From the NCBI GenBank assembly GCA_046331225.1, contig JAXLRF010000007.1, positions 1 to 64,000 on the forward strand: a DNA stretch of 64,000 nucleotides, read 5' to 3'. Shown here piece by piece: positions 9,597 through 17,237 of this stretch. The stretch comes from VFMC01 sp046331225. GTDB lineage: Bacteria; Actinomycetota; Acidimicrobiia; Acidimicrobiales; Ilumatobacteraceae. The notes beneath the pieces were generated by a model. The model was not told the DNA's origin. It saw nothing but the letters and a program-made list of their open reading frames with translations, and ran no database searches. Numbering within the stretch: the stretch's first letter is position 1; each line of letters begins with the position of its first letter. The position numbers and the translations under genes are program-made.

Positions 9597-10606
9597 GACA
9601 GCACCGCCACGACGCCATAGGTGGCGGCCGCCACCAGCGCACTGCCCGGGATCGTCAGGATCCACGCCCACACCACCTGGCTCGCCACGTTCCAGCGCAC
9701 GGCGCTGAGACGGTTGGCCGAACCGACACCCACGATCGCACCGGTGATGGTGTGCGTGGTGCTCACCGGGATGCCCTTGTACGAGGTGAAGAACAAGGTG
9801 GCGGCCGCAGCGCTCTCGGCGCACACACCGCCCATCGGCTGCAGGCGGGTGAGCTTGTTGCCCATCGTCTTCACGATCTTCCAGCCGCCCATCATCGTGC
9901 CCAGCGCGATCGCGCCGTGGCACGACAGCACGATCCACAGCGGCAGTCCATCGGCCTTCTCGAGCACGCCGGGATCGAGCCGGTTCGCTCCCACCAGCAA
10001 CGCGGCGATGATGCCCATCGTCTTCTGCGCGTCGTTCGCGCCGTGACCGAGGCTGAACGCCGCCGCGGACAGCAACTGCAGGCTGCGGAACGTGCGCTCG
10101 ACCTTCCGCCTCGCGCGCATCCGGTGCACGATCCACATCACCAGCACCACCAGCGTGAAGCCGAGCGCCAGGCCGATCAACGGTGAGTAGATGATGAACA
10201 TTGCGGTGCGGCGCACCTTGTCCCAGTTGACGACGTCGGGGCCGGCCTTCGCGATGCCGGCACCGATCATGCCGCCGATCAGCGCGTGCGACGACGACGA
10301 GGGCAGACCCAGCCAGGCCGTCAGCACGTTCCAGAAGATCGCGCCCGCGAGACCGGCGAACACGAGGCCGATCGAGACGACACCGCTGTCGAGGATCTTG
10401 GCGATCTCGTTGGCCACCTTGAGCGGCAGCACCAGGAAGGCGGCGAAGTTCCAGAACGCCGCCCACAGCACCGCCTGCCACGGCTTGAGCACGCGAGTGG
10501 CGACCACCGTCGCGATCGAGTTGGCCGCGTCGTGGAACCCGTTGACGAAGTCGAAGATCAGCGCGATGCCGACCACGATCACGACGAGCAGCAAGGGCGT
10601 CGACAT
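9593..10606 (-). CDS. pitA: Inorganic phosphate transporter, PiT family
   Basis: 337 residues, a low-affinity phosphate:cation symporter in the membrane. Both family signature repeats are present: FDFVNGFHDAANSIATVVATRVL near the N-terminus and LGHGANDAQKTMGIIAALL in the second half, plus GLPSSSSHALIGGMIGAG and GIPVSTTHTITGAIVGVG. About ten membrane helices. It follows the DUF47 gene by 10 bp and overlaps the 59-aa membrane protein by 4 bp, the usual DUF47-pit arrangement with an extra small gene. Confidence 0.96.
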   Translation of the reverse strand: MSTPLLLVVIVVGIALIFDFVNGFHDAANSIATVVATRVLKPWQAVLWAAFWNFAAFLVLPLKVANEIAKILDSGVVSIGLVFAGLAGAIFWNVLTAWLGLPSSSSHALIGGMIGAGIAKAGPDVVNWDKVRRTAMFIIYSPLIGLALGFTLVVLVMWIVHRMRARRKVERTFRSLQLLSAAAFSLGHGANDAQKTMGIIAALLVGANRLDPGVLEKADGLPLWIVLSCHGAIALGTMMGGWKIVKTMGNKLTRLQPMGGVCAESAAAATLFFTSYKGIPVSTTHTITGAIVGVGSANRLSAVRWNVASQVVWAWILTIPGSALVAAATYGVVAVLS

Positions 10607-10616
10607 CGTCGGCCGA

Positions 10617-11234
10617 TCAGGCGTGCTTGACGGCGATCGACTCGACCACGACGCTCGCGTCCTGGACGGCGTTGATCGCCCGCTCGATCGCCTCGATGAC
10701 GTCTTTCCACTTCAGGATGTCGAGGGGCTCGTAGGCGCCGTTGAACAGTTCGCCCATCACCTTGCGGTACACGGCGTCGGCCTCGCGCTCGAGCGTGTCG
10801 ATCCGGTCGATCACGTCGTTCAGCTGCTTCAGCGTCGGCAGCTTGCCGATCAGCTCGACGTTGACCTCGGCGATCTGGCGCAGCAGCGCGACCAGGTCGC
10901 TCACACCCGGCAACGGTGTCGACACCTGGTGCACCTGCGCGAGGTCGGCGGCGGCGCGCATCTCGTCGAGCACGTCGTCGAGGTGGTTGGCGAGGCTCTG
11001 GATGTCCTCGCGGTCGAACGGGGTGACGATCGAGGTCTCGAGCCGGCTGCGCACCTGGCGCATCACCGCGTCGCCGGCCCGCTCGGCGGCGACGATGCTG
11101 TCGACCCGATCGTCGAGGACCGGCAGCGACTTCATCAACTGCTCGAGCTGAACGGCCGTGCCGGCCGCATGCGCGGCCTGCTGTTCGAACAGCGGGTAGA
11201 ACCCCTCGTCACGAGGAATCAGACGAAAGCGCAC
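10617..11234 (-). CDS. DUF47 family phosphate-transport accessory protein
   Basis: 205 residues, all helical, PhoU-like (TIGR00153/DUF47 family). Seen: MRFRLIPRDEGFYPLFEQQ, DRVDSIVAAERAGDAVM, FDREDIQSLANHLDDVLDEM and YEPLDILKWKDVIEAIERAINAV. Members partner PiT permeases and are thought to modulate phosphate uptake. The GTG start at 11234 is preferred over upstream codons because GGGAGG lies 5 nt before it. TATCCT about 30 nt upstream gives a normal leader, so this operon is not leaderless. First gene of the unit. Confidence 0.93.
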   Translation of the reverse strand: MRFRLIPRDEGFYPLFEQQAAHAAGTAVQLEQLMKSLPVLDDRVDSIVAAERAGDAVMRQVRSRLETSIVTPFDREDIQSLANHLDDVLDEMRAAADLAQVHQVSTPLPGVSDLVALLRQIAEVNVELIGKLPTLKQLNDVIDRIDTLEREADAVYRKVMGELFNGAYEPLDILKWKDVIEAIERAINAVQDASVVVESIAVKHA

Positions 11235-11358
11235 GGTGGCCTCCCGGGTCGGTCGTGCGAGGCAAGCGCAGGATAGGCGCGCCCGTTCACCTCCGTGAAA
11301 CCTGCGATCCACCTGCTCGTCACGGCGCGTTCACCGACACCTGTGCCAGGCTGCGGCC

Positions 11359-12468
11359 GTGATCGTGGCCGAGGTGGCAGCAGTGGTGGTGGGTGTGGCG
11401 CTGGTGCTGTACACCCTCGGTTCGGCCGTCAAGACCGTCGTCGTGCCGCGGGCGTACCAGAGCGGTCTCACGCGCATCCACTTCGTCGTGTGGCGTCGCA
11501 TCTTCGACGTGGTCGCCAAGCCGGGCCGCTCGTTCGCCGAGCGCGATGCGGTGCTGGCGCTGTACGCGCCGATCGGTCTGGTCACGCTGCCCGCCCAGTG
11601 GGTCACGCTCGTCGTGATCGGGTTCTGCGCGGTCGACTGGGGCACGGGTGTGCAGCCGCTCACCGAGGCGCTCGTCACGAGCGGGTCGTCGCTGCTGACG
11701 CTCGGGTTCGTGCGCCCGCCCGGCACCTGGCGGGTGCTGATCGCCTTCGCCGAAGCCGGCATCGGTCTGGTGCTGGTGTCGCTGATGATCTCGTACCTGC
11801 CGACGATCTACGGCGCGTTCAGCCGCCGTGAGGCGCTGGTGGGCATGCTCGAGGTGCGTGCCGGCCTGCCACCCTCGCCCGCCGAGCTGCTCGTCCGATA
11901 CCAGCGGGTGCGGCTGCTCGATCAGCTCGACGAGGACCTGTTCCGGCCGTGGGAGAGCTGGTTCGTCGACGTCGAGGAGAGCCACACCAGCCATCCGGCG
12001 CTGGTGCACTTCCGCTCGCCGCATCCCGAACGCAGCTGGATCACCGCGGCCGGGTGCGTGCTCGACACGGCGGCGCTCGCGGCCTCGGTGCTCGACCGTC
12101 CGTACAACGCACGCGGTCCGCTGATGATGCGCACCGGGTTCTTCTGCCTGCGTCGCGTGTCGGACTACTTCGGACTGCCCTACGACCCCGACCCCGCGCC
12201 CGACGCGCCGATCTCGGTGACCCGTCGCGAGTTCGACAACCTGTGCGTCGAGTTGCAGGCCGCCGGCGTGCCGTTGAAGGCCGACCGCGACAAGGCGTGG
12301 GCCGACTTCGCCGGCTGGCGGGTCAACTACGACGCGGTGCTGTTGCAGCTGTGCGCGATGGTCATGGCGCCACCGGCGCGCTGGTCGAGCGACCGGATGC
12401 CGCCCCGCCCGAAGCCGAAGCTCCGGCCCACGCGACGGTCGCGCGTGGCCGGCACCGCGATCCGCTGA
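11359..12468 (+). CDS. Putative ion-channel-like membrane protein
   Basis: 369 residues. N-terminal helix at 3-22, then a helix at about 70-95, a loop containing VTSGSSLLTLGF (about 107-118), and another helix at about 125-148, followed by a roughly 220-residue soluble C-terminal region. Helix-loop-helix with a T-L-G-F loop resembles the pore of two-helix K+ channels (T-V-G-Y), but this is pattern similarity, not proof. The C-terminal region has no recognised domain. The GTG start has CAGGCT exactly 6 nt upstream. Divergent from the phosphate operon. Confidence 0.7.
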   Translation: MIVAEVAAVVVGVALVLYTLGSAVKTVVVPRAYQSGLTRIHFVVWRRIFDVVAKPGRSFAERDAVLALYAPIGLVTLPAQWVTLVVIGFCAVDWGTGVQPLTEALVTSGSSLLTLGFVRPPGTWRVLIAFAEAGIGLVLVSLMISYLPTIYGAFSRREALVGMLEVRAGLPPSPAELLVRYQRVRLLDQLDEDLFRPWESWFVDVEESHTSHPALVHFRSPHPERSWITAAGCVLDTAALAASVLDRPYNARGPLMMRTGFFCLRRVSDYFGLPYDPDPAPDAPISVTRREFDNLCVELQAAGVPLKADRDKAWADFAGWRVNYDAVLLQLCAMVMAPPARWSSDRMPPRPKPKLRPTRRSRVAGTAIR

Positions 12469-12488
12469 ATCGGGCCGCGAAGCGAGCC

Positions 12489-13865
12489 TCAGTCGGCCAG
12501 ACCGGCCGCCGCCAACGCACGCTGCTTCGCGCGGTCGAGGTCGTAGTAGCGGCGGGTGACGATCCGCTGCGCGTAGAGGCCACCGCCCGACTGGATGTTG
12601 GTGACCGCCTGCCAGCCGCCGAAGGCGTCGGCGGTGAGATCGCGGATCGCGTGGAAGAGCCGGGTGCGGTACTCGCCGTCGACCCCGACGCGCGTGGCCA
12701 TGTACTTGCGCACGTACGGTCCGGTCTCGGGGTTGTCGAGGTCGGCCCGAGAGGGCGCGGTGAGGATCGAGCCACCGGCGATGTCGTGCAGGTGGCGCAC
12801 CATGAGGTGGTAGTTGGCGGCGCCCGTGTACTTGCCCGCGTTGGTGTAGAGCTCGCTCGGGAACGCGGCGCCGAGCGGTCCGGACTCGGCGTTCGACAGC
12901 GCTGCCTCGAGACAGGCGCGGATCACCGTCGCGTGGATGATCATCTCGGAGATCTTCTCCTTGATGTGCGCCTCGCCGCCGAGGCCGTTCGCCTCGGCGA
13001 TCAGCTGCGCGAACCCGACCAGCAGGTCGGCCCCGTCGGCCATGCCCGACAGGCCACCGAGCCGCTCCCACAGGCCGAGCGAGTGGGCGAACACCGCGGC
13101 GAGCGACACCTCGCCGTCGAGCAGGATCCGGTCGTTGGGCACGAACACGTCGTCGAGGATCACGAAGCCCTCGGGCGACGGCGAGTTGCCCGAGATCGGG
13201 AAGTCGCGGATGTCGTGGTGGCGGGTCGCGTACGTGGTGTTGATGATCTTGACGCCCGGCGCGTTGACGGGGATGAGCGCGGCGATCGCGTAGTCCTCCT
13301 CGCCGGCCTTCATCGCCTTGGTCGGAATGGTGAGCAGTTCGTGGCCGAGCGACGCCCCGGTGATGTGCAGCTTGGCGCCGCGCAGCACCACACCGTCGGA
13401 CGAACGGTCGACGACGTGCACGTAGGCGTCGGGGTCGTCCTGCTTGAGCGGCGGGCGCGAGCGGTCGCCCTTCGCGTCGGTGATGCACTGGGTGATGCGG
13501 ATGTCGGCCGCGTGTGCGTGCTCGATGCGGGCGTTGATCGACTCGATGTACTTGGGTGCCGTGTCGGCGATGCGCCCTGCCGCCGTGGCCAACGTCATGA
13601 TCGACGTGTAGGTGACGTGGGCCATCATCCCGGCCTCGTGCACCACCTCGACCATGTGACGCAGTTCGTCCGGGTTGGACGGCACCGTCGCCAGCGGACT
13701 TCGTCCGTCGACCGCCTTCGACGCGAGCCAGTCGTAGCCATCGGCGACCTGGCGCACCGCAGGGCCGAGCAGGGGATGGCCCGGCAGGTCGTGGACACGC
13801 TCGCCTTCGAAGTAGGTGGCCCGTCCGTCGTCCAACGATTCGAGGTACTGCTCACCGGTCAACAT
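12489..13865 (-). CDS. HpaB-family flavoprotein (4-hydroxyphenylacetate 3-hydroxylase / 4-hydroxybutyryl-CoA dehydratase superfamily)
   Basis: 458 residues. Family motifs: start MLTGEQYLESLDDGRATYFEGERV, then ITDAKGDRSRPP, VLRGAKLHITGAS, VFVPNDRILLDGE and the C-terminal DLTADAFGGWQAVTNIQSGGG. The superfamily holds FADH2-dependent monooxygenases and the [4Fe-4S] enzyme 4-hydroxybutyryl-CoA dehydratase. Only two cysteines occur in the whole protein, and the YHRQSYGGC-like cluster motif is replaced by LWERLGGLS, so it cannot carry the dehydratase cluster. A flavin monooxygenase or acyl-CoA oxidising role is more likely. No flavin reductase gene is adjacent. Confidence 0.82.
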   Translation of the reverse strand: MLTGEQYLESLDDGRATYFEGERVHDLPGHPLLGPAVRQVADGYDWLASKAVDGRSPLATVPSNPDELRHMVEVVHEAGMMAHVTYTSIMTLATAAGRIADTAPKYIESINARIEHAHAADIRITQCITDAKGDRSRPPLKQDDPDAYVHVVDRSSDGVVLRGAKLHITGASLGHELLTIPTKAMKAGEEDYAIAALIPVNAPGVKIINTTYATRHHDIRDFPISGNSPSPEGFVILDDVFVPNDRILLDGEVSLAAVFAHSLGLWERLGGLSGMADGADLLVGFAQLIAEANGLGGEAHIKEKISEMIIHATVIRACLEAALSNAESGPLGAAFPSELYTNAGKYTGAANYHLMVRHLHDIAGGSILTAPSRADLDNPETGPYVRKYMATRVGVDGEYRTRLFHAIRDLTADAFGGWQAVTNIQSGGGLYAQRIVTRRYYDLDRAKQRALAAAGLAD

Positions 13866-13874
13866 GGACCGGTT

Positions 13875-14762
13875 CTAACCGACGACGAGCAGGCTCCCCA
13901 GTACGGAGATGACCGCCACCCCGATCGGAGTGGCCCACCTCGCCCAGGCGGGCACGGGCTTCCACCGCGGCGCCAGCATGACGAACCCGCAGATGACACC
14001 GGCCACCGCGCCCCCGACGTGACCGCCGATCGAGATGCCCCGGATCGAGAACGTGAGCACGATGTTGACGAGCAACGTGGTGCCGAGCCCGGTGCTCATC
14101 ACGTTGACGCCCTGGCGCTGCAACCCGATGGCCGCTGCGGCCATCAGCCCGAACACTGCACCCGATGCGCCACCGTGGATGCCCGACTGCATGTTGCTGA
14201 GCAGCAGCACGCCGAACGAGCCGCCGAGCAGGCTCGCGCCGTACAGGAGCGCGAACTTGGCACGACCGAGCGGCCGCTCGAGCAGCTGCCCCAGCTGGTA
14301 CAGCATCAGCATGTTGAACGCGAGGTGGATGATGCCGAAGTGCAGGAAGCCGGCGGTGATCAGCCGGTACCACTCGTGGCGACCGTCGATCAGGAAGTAC
14401 TCGTTGAGCCCGAGGTCGAACTGGGCCTTGGTGATGCTGCCGCTGCCGCTGAGCGAGCTCGGGTCCTGCAGCGAGGTGTACAGGAACACGAGCAGGTTGA
14501 CACCCATGATCACGTAGGTGACGAGGGTGTGCTGCCTGGCGTTCCAGTACCGCGCACGGGTCTGCACGTCGGGACGGGCGGCCTTGGCGCACTCGAGGCA
14601 GTGCGAACCGACGGCGGCCTGCACGAGGCAGTCGCTGCACGCCGAACGGCCGCAGCGGGTGCAGCTGCGGCCTGCTTCGCGGTCGGGGTGCCGGTAGCAG
14701 CGGGGGAGCGGCGGGGCGCTGGGTGCACTCGGTGCCGGCGGGGGCGGCGGGGGGAGCGACAT
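13875..14762 (-). CDS. Rhomboid family intramembrane serine protease with N-terminal zinc finger
   Basis: 295 residues. Pro-rich start, then a B-box-like zinc finger (C22, H25, C34, C37, C42, C45, C55, C58), then six or seven helices. Catalytic dyad Ser200 in GGASGAVFG and His248 in GGHVGG; oxyanion-side HLAFN at 146-150. It cleaves membrane proteins within the bilayer; the substrate is unknown. TAGCCT (14769-14774) lies 6 nt before the ATG and overlaps the end of the DUF971 gene, so it can be transcribed separately although it lies only 9 bp downstream. Confidence 0.93.
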   Translation of the reverse strand: MSLPPPPPPAPSAPSAPPLPRCYRHPDREAGRSCTRCGRSACSDCLVQAAVGSHCLECAKAARPDVQTRARYWNARQHTLVTYVIMGVNLLVFLYTSLQDPSSLSGSGSITKAQFDLGLNEYFLIDGRHEWYRLITAGFLHFGIIHLAFNMLMLYQLGQLLERPLGRAKFALLYGASLLGGSFGVLLLSNMQSGIHGGASGAVFGLMAAAAIGLQRQGVNVMSTGLGTTLLVNIVLTFSIRGISIGGHVGGAVAGVICGFVMLAPRWKPVPAWARWATPIGVAVISVLGSLLVVG

Positions 14763-14768
14763 GACGTG

Positions 14769-14774
14769 AGGCTA
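14769..14774 (-). promoter_or_regulatory. -10 element (TAGCCT) of rhomboid gene
   Basis: Ends 6 nt before the rhomboid ATG and overlaps the last codons of the upstream gene, giving an internal, probably leaderless, promoter. Confidence 0.45.
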
Positions 14775-15140
14775 CCGAGGGTCACCCGGTGTGGGGTCCG
14801 CGACCAGGTCGCCGATCAGACCCCGTTCCCACCAGTCGCGCAGCACGCTCCAGGCGTAGATGCCGGTGCTGTGCCCGTCGGTCCAGTCGATCGAGAGACC
14901 CCAGGCGCCGGTGAGCTCGGCGTGCGCGATCGCGACGGTGTCGGGCATGCCCGGACGCGGGAACGCGAGCTCGCCCCGCTCGCGCCATCCGCGGCAGCTG
15001 GCGCACGGGCAAGCACCGCGCAGCATCAGCACGGGGAACTCGGCCACCACGTCGTCGGCGAAGGTGACCGTGACGGCGCGTTCGCGCTCGATGTCGATGT
15101 CGACGGGCGTGACGGCGGGGGAGGGTTCGGCAGATGACAT
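14772..15140 (-). CDS. DUF971 (gamma-butyrobetaine hydroxylase-like N-terminal) domain protein
   Basis: 122 residues. Matches the small DUF971 domain: a beta-rich start (VTVTFADDVVAEFPVLMLRGACPCASCRG) with CPCASC as a metal-binding cysteine set, then AHAELTGAWGLSIDWTDGHSTGIYAWSVLRDW. Such stand-alone domains are linked to iron-sulfur or zinc handling (ApbC/Mrp neighbours in other bacteria), but its exact role is not established. Start at 15140 chosen because the longer frame would run back into the upstream CPBP gene. Sits 13 bp after that gene and 9 bp before the rhomboid gene. Confidence 0.85.
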   Translation of the reverse strand: MSSAEPSPAVTPVDIDIERERAVTVTFADDVVAEFPVLMLRGACPCASCRGWRERGELAFPRPGMPDTVAIAHAELTGAWGLSIDWTDGHSTGIYAWSVLRDWWERGLIGDLVADPTPGDPR

Positions 15141-15153
15141 CGCGTGTGGTGTT

Positions 15154-15801
15154 TCAGAACGCCGTGGACACGAGTGCCACGAGCACGATGCCGATGATGA
15201 CACCGTTGTAGACGGTGTGCGCGGTCGTGGACTCGAGCGTGGCGTCGGAGCTCGAGCCGGACCTTGCGTACGCGCGCAGGTAGGTGCGCATGAAGTAGGC
15301 GCCGCCCACCGAGAGTGCCAGCGCCGCGCCGATCGGGATGCCCACCAGCGCGTGCACCAGCCCGAACTGCAGCGTCTTCAGCACCCGGCGGCCCGGTGAC
15401 CAGTACTCGGCACCACGCCGGAAGATGCGCTCCTCGGCGTGCGCGAACAGCGGTAACGCAGGCAGCAGCAACAGCATGAACACGAGCGGCACGAGCCACT
15501 CCCACACGGTGCCGGCGGTGCTCTCGGTGCTGCCGAACACGGGGTTGCCCTCACCACCGATCGCCGACCACCAGCCCCAGTCGAGGCCCGGCACCATCAG
15601 CAGCGGAGTGGCCACCGCGATCACGGCGGCGAGCACGAACGGCACCGGCCACACGTGGCGCCAATGGATGCGCTGTCGCACGTCGCGCACGATTGCCCGG
15701 CCCGAGGCCGAGCGCGACACCCGCACGCCCGTGACGAGGCGCGTGGCCATGAACCCGAGCACGGCCACCGTGAGCACGGTGCTGAGCAGATCGGCGTCCA
15801 C
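15154..15801 (-). CDS. CPBP family intramembrane metalloprotease-like protein
   Basis: 215 residues with about six helices. The three CPBP (CAAX protease/bacteriocin-processing) motifs are visible: EExxxR as EERIFR (123-128 region), FxxxH as FGLVH (146-150) and HxxxN as HTVYN (195-199). The catalytic Glu and two His residues are therefore intact. Bacterial members process prenylated or other membrane proteins or give bacteriocin immunity. The GTG start is supported by TACACT (15810-15815) 8 nt upstream. It heads the run CPBP-DUF971-rhomboid. Confidence 0.75.
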   Translation of the reverse strand: MDADLLSTVLTVAVLGFMATRLVTGVRVSRSASGRAIVRDVRQRIHWRHVWPVPFVLAAVIAVATPLLMVPGLDWGWWSAIGGEGNPVFGSTESTAGTVWEWLVPLVFMLLLLPALPLFAHAEERIFRRGAEYWSPGRRVLKTLQFGLVHALVGIPIGAALALSVGGAYFMRTYLRAYARSGSSSDATLESTTAHTVYNGVIIGIVLVALVSTAF

Positions 15802-15809
15802 CTCGGGGG

Positions 15810-15815
15810 AGTGTA
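15810..15815 (-). promoter_or_regulatory. -10 element (TACACT) of CPBP gene
   Basis: Minus-strand TANNNT ending 8 nt before the GTG at 15801. It supports that start over any upstream codon. Confidence 0.45.
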
Positions 15816-15891
15816 CGGACGCCGCACTAGGTTCGGCCTTCGGACCACACCGCGCGCCACACGTGCGCCACGACCAAGGGGGACGCCAGCG

Positions 15892-17220
15892 ATGGCCTGG
15901 GATTTCGAGACCGAGCCCGAGTTCGAAGCCAAGCTCGAGTGGATGCGCGGCTTCGTCCGCGACGAGATCATCCCGCTCGAGACGCTCGCCGACGTGTGGC
16001 GCACGGCCGAGGGGCGACAGCGGTTCCTGCAGATCACCGCGCCGCTCAAGGAAGAGGTCAAGCGCCAGGGCCTGTGGGCCGCGCACCTGCCGCCCGACAT
16101 GGGAGGCCTCGGATTCGGACAGGTGAAGCTCGGCCTGATGCACGAGATCCTCGGGCAGACGCCGTACGGGCCGAGCATCTTCGGCAACAACGCGCCCGAC
16201 AGCGGCAACGCCGAACTGCTCGCCGTCGGTGGCACCGAGGCGCAGAAGGCGCAGTGGATGACCCCGCTGCTCGAGGGCGAGATCCGCAGCTGCTTCTCGA
16301 TGACCGAGCCCGGCGCGGGCGCCGACCCCACGCTGCTCACCACCAGCGCGATGCGCGACGGCGACGAGTGGGTGATCAACGGGCACAAGTGGTTCTCGTC
16401 CAACGCGTCGATCGCCGACCTGCTCATCGTGATGTGCAAGACCGGCGACCACGAGACGCCGTACAAGAACTACTCGATGATCCTCGTGCCCACCTCGACA
16501 CCGGGCGTCAACATCCTGCGCGACGTGCCCACCATGGGTGAGCCCGATCACAAGACCGGCGAGCCCGGCGGCCACGCCGAGATCCTGTACGAGAACGTGC
16601 GCGTGCCGTTCGAGAACGTGGTCGGCGGCGAGGCGGGCATCGGCCAGGGCTTCGCGCTCGCGCAGAAGCGCCTCGGCCCTGGCCGCATCCACCACGCGAT
16701 GCGCTGGCTCGGGCAGAGCCAGCGGGCGTTCGACCTGCTGTGCGAGCGGGCGCTCACCCGCTACGTGCACGGCTCGATCCTCGCCGAGAAGCAGATGGTG
16801 CAGGACTGGATCGCCGAGAGCTACGCCGAGATGCAGGCGGCCCGGTTGCTCACCCTGCAGGCCGCCTGGAAGATGGACCAGCTGCACGCTGCCGGCAAGC
16901 ACTACAGCGACGCCCGCATCGAGATCGGCGTCATCAAGTTCTGGGGTGCGAAGGTGCTCTACAACGTGATCGACCGCGCGATCCAGATCCACGGGTCACT
17001 CGGATACACCACCGACCTCCCGCTCGAGGGCATGTACCGCGCCGCCCGCGCCGCCCGCATCTACGACGGACCGGACGAGGTGCACAAGGTCACCGTCGCC
17101 CGCCAGGTGCTGAAGCGCTACCGCCCGAGCGAGCCCTCGATCGACCACGTGCCCACGCGCCGCGCTGCGGCGATCGAGAAGTTCGCCGACGCGCTCGACG
17201 GGTTGACGCTCAGCCACTGA
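15892..17220 (+). CDS. Acyl-CoA dehydrogenase family protein
   Basis: 442 residues, FAD-dependent alpha-beta desaturation of an acyl-CoA. Signatures: SCFSMTEPGAGADPTLL (FAD/substrate site), WVINGHKWFSSNAS, RIHHAMRWLGQSQRAFDLL, and GVIKFWGAKVLYNVIDRAIQIHGSLGYTTDLPLEGMYR near the C-terminus. The family's catalytic Glu position near the end falls in RAARIYDGPDEVHK. This branch acts on branched or long-chain acyl-CoA and some members are aminoglycoside phosphotransferase-linked. An AGGGGGA ribosome binding site lies about 8 nt before the ATG. The histidine kinase gene follows after 17 bp but is probably unrelated in function. Confidence 0.93.
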   Translation: MAWDFETEPEFEAKLEWMRGFVRDEIIPLETLADVWRTAEGRQRFLQITAPLKEEVKRQGLWAAHLPPDMGGLGFGQVKLGLMHEILGQTPYGPSIFGNNAPDSGNAELLAVGGTEAQKAQWMTPLLEGEIRSCFSMTEPGAGADPTLLTTSAMRDGDEWVINGHKWFSSNASIADLLIVMCKTGDHETPYKNYSMILVPTSTPGVNILRDVPTMGEPDHKTGEPGGHAEILYENVRVPFENVVGGEAGIGQGFALAQKRLGPGRIHHAMRWLGQSQRAFDLLCERALTRYVHGSILAEKQMVQDWIAESYAEMQAARLLTLQAAWKMDQLHAAGKHYSDARIEIGVIKFWGAKVLYNVIDRAIQIHGSLGYTTDLPLEGMYRAARAARIYDGPDEVHKVTVARQVLKRYRPSEPSIDHVPTRRAAAIEKFADALDGLTLSH

Positions 17221-17237
17221 TCCGGACGTTCACCTCG

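Noticed and set aside
12489..13865. 4-hydroxybutyryl-CoA dehydratase as the product name
   Set aside because: The iron-sulfur ligands are missing; see the finding on this gene.
11949..15137. 1062-codon open frame on the plus strand
   Set aside because: It crosses five convincing genes on both strands. It is arginine/histidine/valine-rich without domains, a typical shadow of high-GC coding sequence.
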